From contig JANYCF010000125.1 in assembly GCA_025360455.1 (NCBI GenBank), positions 1-59,608 of the forward strand: a stretch of 59,608 nucleotides of DNA, in the 5' to 3' direction. The notes beneath the pieces are model-generated. The model made no database searches. It worked only from the letters and a program-made list of their open reading frames with translations, and had not been told where the DNA came from. The position numbers and the translations under genes are program-made. Position 1 is the first letter of the stretch, and every line of letters starts with the position of its first letter. Shown here one piece after another: positions 58,905 through 59,608 of this stretch. The DNA comes from Opitutaceae bacterium (lineage in GTDB: Bacteria; Verrucomicrobiota; Verrucomicrobiia; Opitutales; Opitutaceae).

Positions 58905-59608
58905 TTCTTCTTCGGTGTCACGTTCTTCATGCCACCGGCGGGTGCAGGGACATTGGGCATGTCGGGCTCGGGCATGCGGTTGATGACCATTTGCTGGGCG
59001 ATCGTGAAGAGTCCGTTGACGGTGGAGTAGAGCGAAAGGGCGGAAGCGTAACCGTAGAAAAAGAAAATCATCATGATCGGCATGAACTTCATCATGGTCT
59101 GCTGGGCGGGATCAGCCGAGGGCGTGGGCGTGAGTTTCATCTGGTAGACCATGGTCGCGCCCATGAGGAGCGGGAGGATATTAAGGCTCAGATGGGTAAG
59201 GCCAAGCCAACCCAGATCGACGACGCCGAAGTTGAGAACCGTGTCCGGGGAGGCCAGATCTTTGGCCCAGAGGAACGAGGCGAAACGCAGTTCGGACGTG
59301 CTCTGCAGCATGCCGAAGAATCCAATGAAAAAGGGAATCGTGATCAGCACGGGAATGCAGCCGCCGATCGGGTTCACTTTGTTTTCCTTGTAGATCTTCA
59401 TCATCGCTTCCTGAGCCTTGGCGGGGTTGTCCTTAAATTTTTCGCGGGAAGCGGTGACGAGTGGCATGATTTTCTGCATGCGCTTGGACGAACGGGACGC
59501 GGCGAGGGTGAACGGGACGAACACAATCTTCAGTAGCAGGGTGGTGAAAATAATGGACCAGCCCCAAGCCCAAGTCGGCGAGACATGGACGACGCCGCTA
59601 TGGATCCA
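58898..59608 (-). CDS. yidC: Membrane protein insertase YidC, C-terminal part
   Basis: The last 236 residues of YidC; the gene runs off the right edge of the window. PTWAWGWSIIFTTLLLKI, QKIMPLVTASREKFKDNPAK, NPIGGCIPVLITIPFFIGFF and KFMPIMMIFFFYGYASALSL are the conserved membrane core, which helps proteins enter the inner membrane. The large periplasmic domain typical of diderms would lie outside the window. A lysine-rich tail (TPKKKG) ends it. Confidence 0.95.
   Translation of the reverse strand, partial: WIHSGVVHVSPTWAWGWSIIFTTLLLKIVFVPFTLAASRSSKRMQKIMPLVTASREKFKDNPAKAQEAMMKIYKENKVNPIGGCIPVLITIPFFIGFFGMLQSTSELRFASFLWAKDLASPDTVLNFGVVDLGWLGLTHLSLNILPLLMGATMVYQMKLTPTPSADPAQQTMMKFMPIMMIFFFYGYASALSLYSTVNGLFTIAQQMVINRMPEPDMPNVPAPAGGMKNVTPKKKG

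Overview
The window is one GC-rich stretch of a bacterial chromosome. Its gene style, with mostly no Shine-Dalgarno sequences, pyrimidine-rich leaders, a eukaryote-type single-chain glycyl-tRNA synthetase, a fused HisB and HisIE, and very dense small palindromic repeats, suggests a verrucomicrobial organism, most likely of the Opitutus group. That assignment is inference. The outer-membrane barrel protein, TonB-like proteins and periplasmic proteins show a diderm cell.

Layout. 1-4165: a cupin and a DJ-1/PfpI protein, then a crotonase with the diagnostic residues of the DSF (diffusible signal factor) synthase RpfF, then a drug/metabolite exporter followed one base later by a CTP-synthase-like amidotransferase. 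4203-6676: a decayed accessory zone with one frameshifted and one intact ParE-type toxin-antitoxin module, a ParE scrap, a Fic-protein scrap and an orphan gene. 6677-16285: two paralogous 1.2-kaa SWIM/SNF2 ATPases enclosing a secreted nucleoside hydrolase and a FitAB-type VapBC module. 16331-17944: glyS. 18131-21527: three exported proteins built almost only of TonB C-terminal domains (nine units in total).

22224-33582 is a guanidine/urea nitrogen assimilation cluster: an ABC transporter, a NikR-like regulator, two DUF1989 proteins (CgdA/CgdB type), a urea/guanidine carboxylase and an allophanate hydrolase. A 21-bp-spaced CGTAACA direct repeat occurs in front of both the transporter and the cgdA-like gene. 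A four-helix-bundle gene lies in opposite orientation between cgdB and the carboxylase, between arms of a palindromic repeat.

35190-43303 is a complete his operon on the minus strand (leader-hisG-hisD-hisC-hisB-hisH-hisA-hisF-hisIE). In front lies a classic attenuator: an 11-residue leader peptide with five consecutive histidines, followed by a strong terminator. Each of the seven gene junctions carries one palindromic repeat, drawn from several families; one of them forms the C-terminal tail of HisD.

43518-47721 is a membrane-protein/LtaS-type transferase/outer-membrane barrel run. 48068-50763 is a GH1 glucosidase with its LacI-type regulator. 50973-53438 holds a TPR protein, a site-2-type protease and PrmC. 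53875-56148 is a large unrecognised secreted protein of lower GC. The end holds a Phd/VapC module, a small Cys-containing protein, a LysE exporter, a rhodanese, a DUF2892 protein and the C-terminal part of YidC. No rRNA, tRNA, CRISPR array or transposase was seen.
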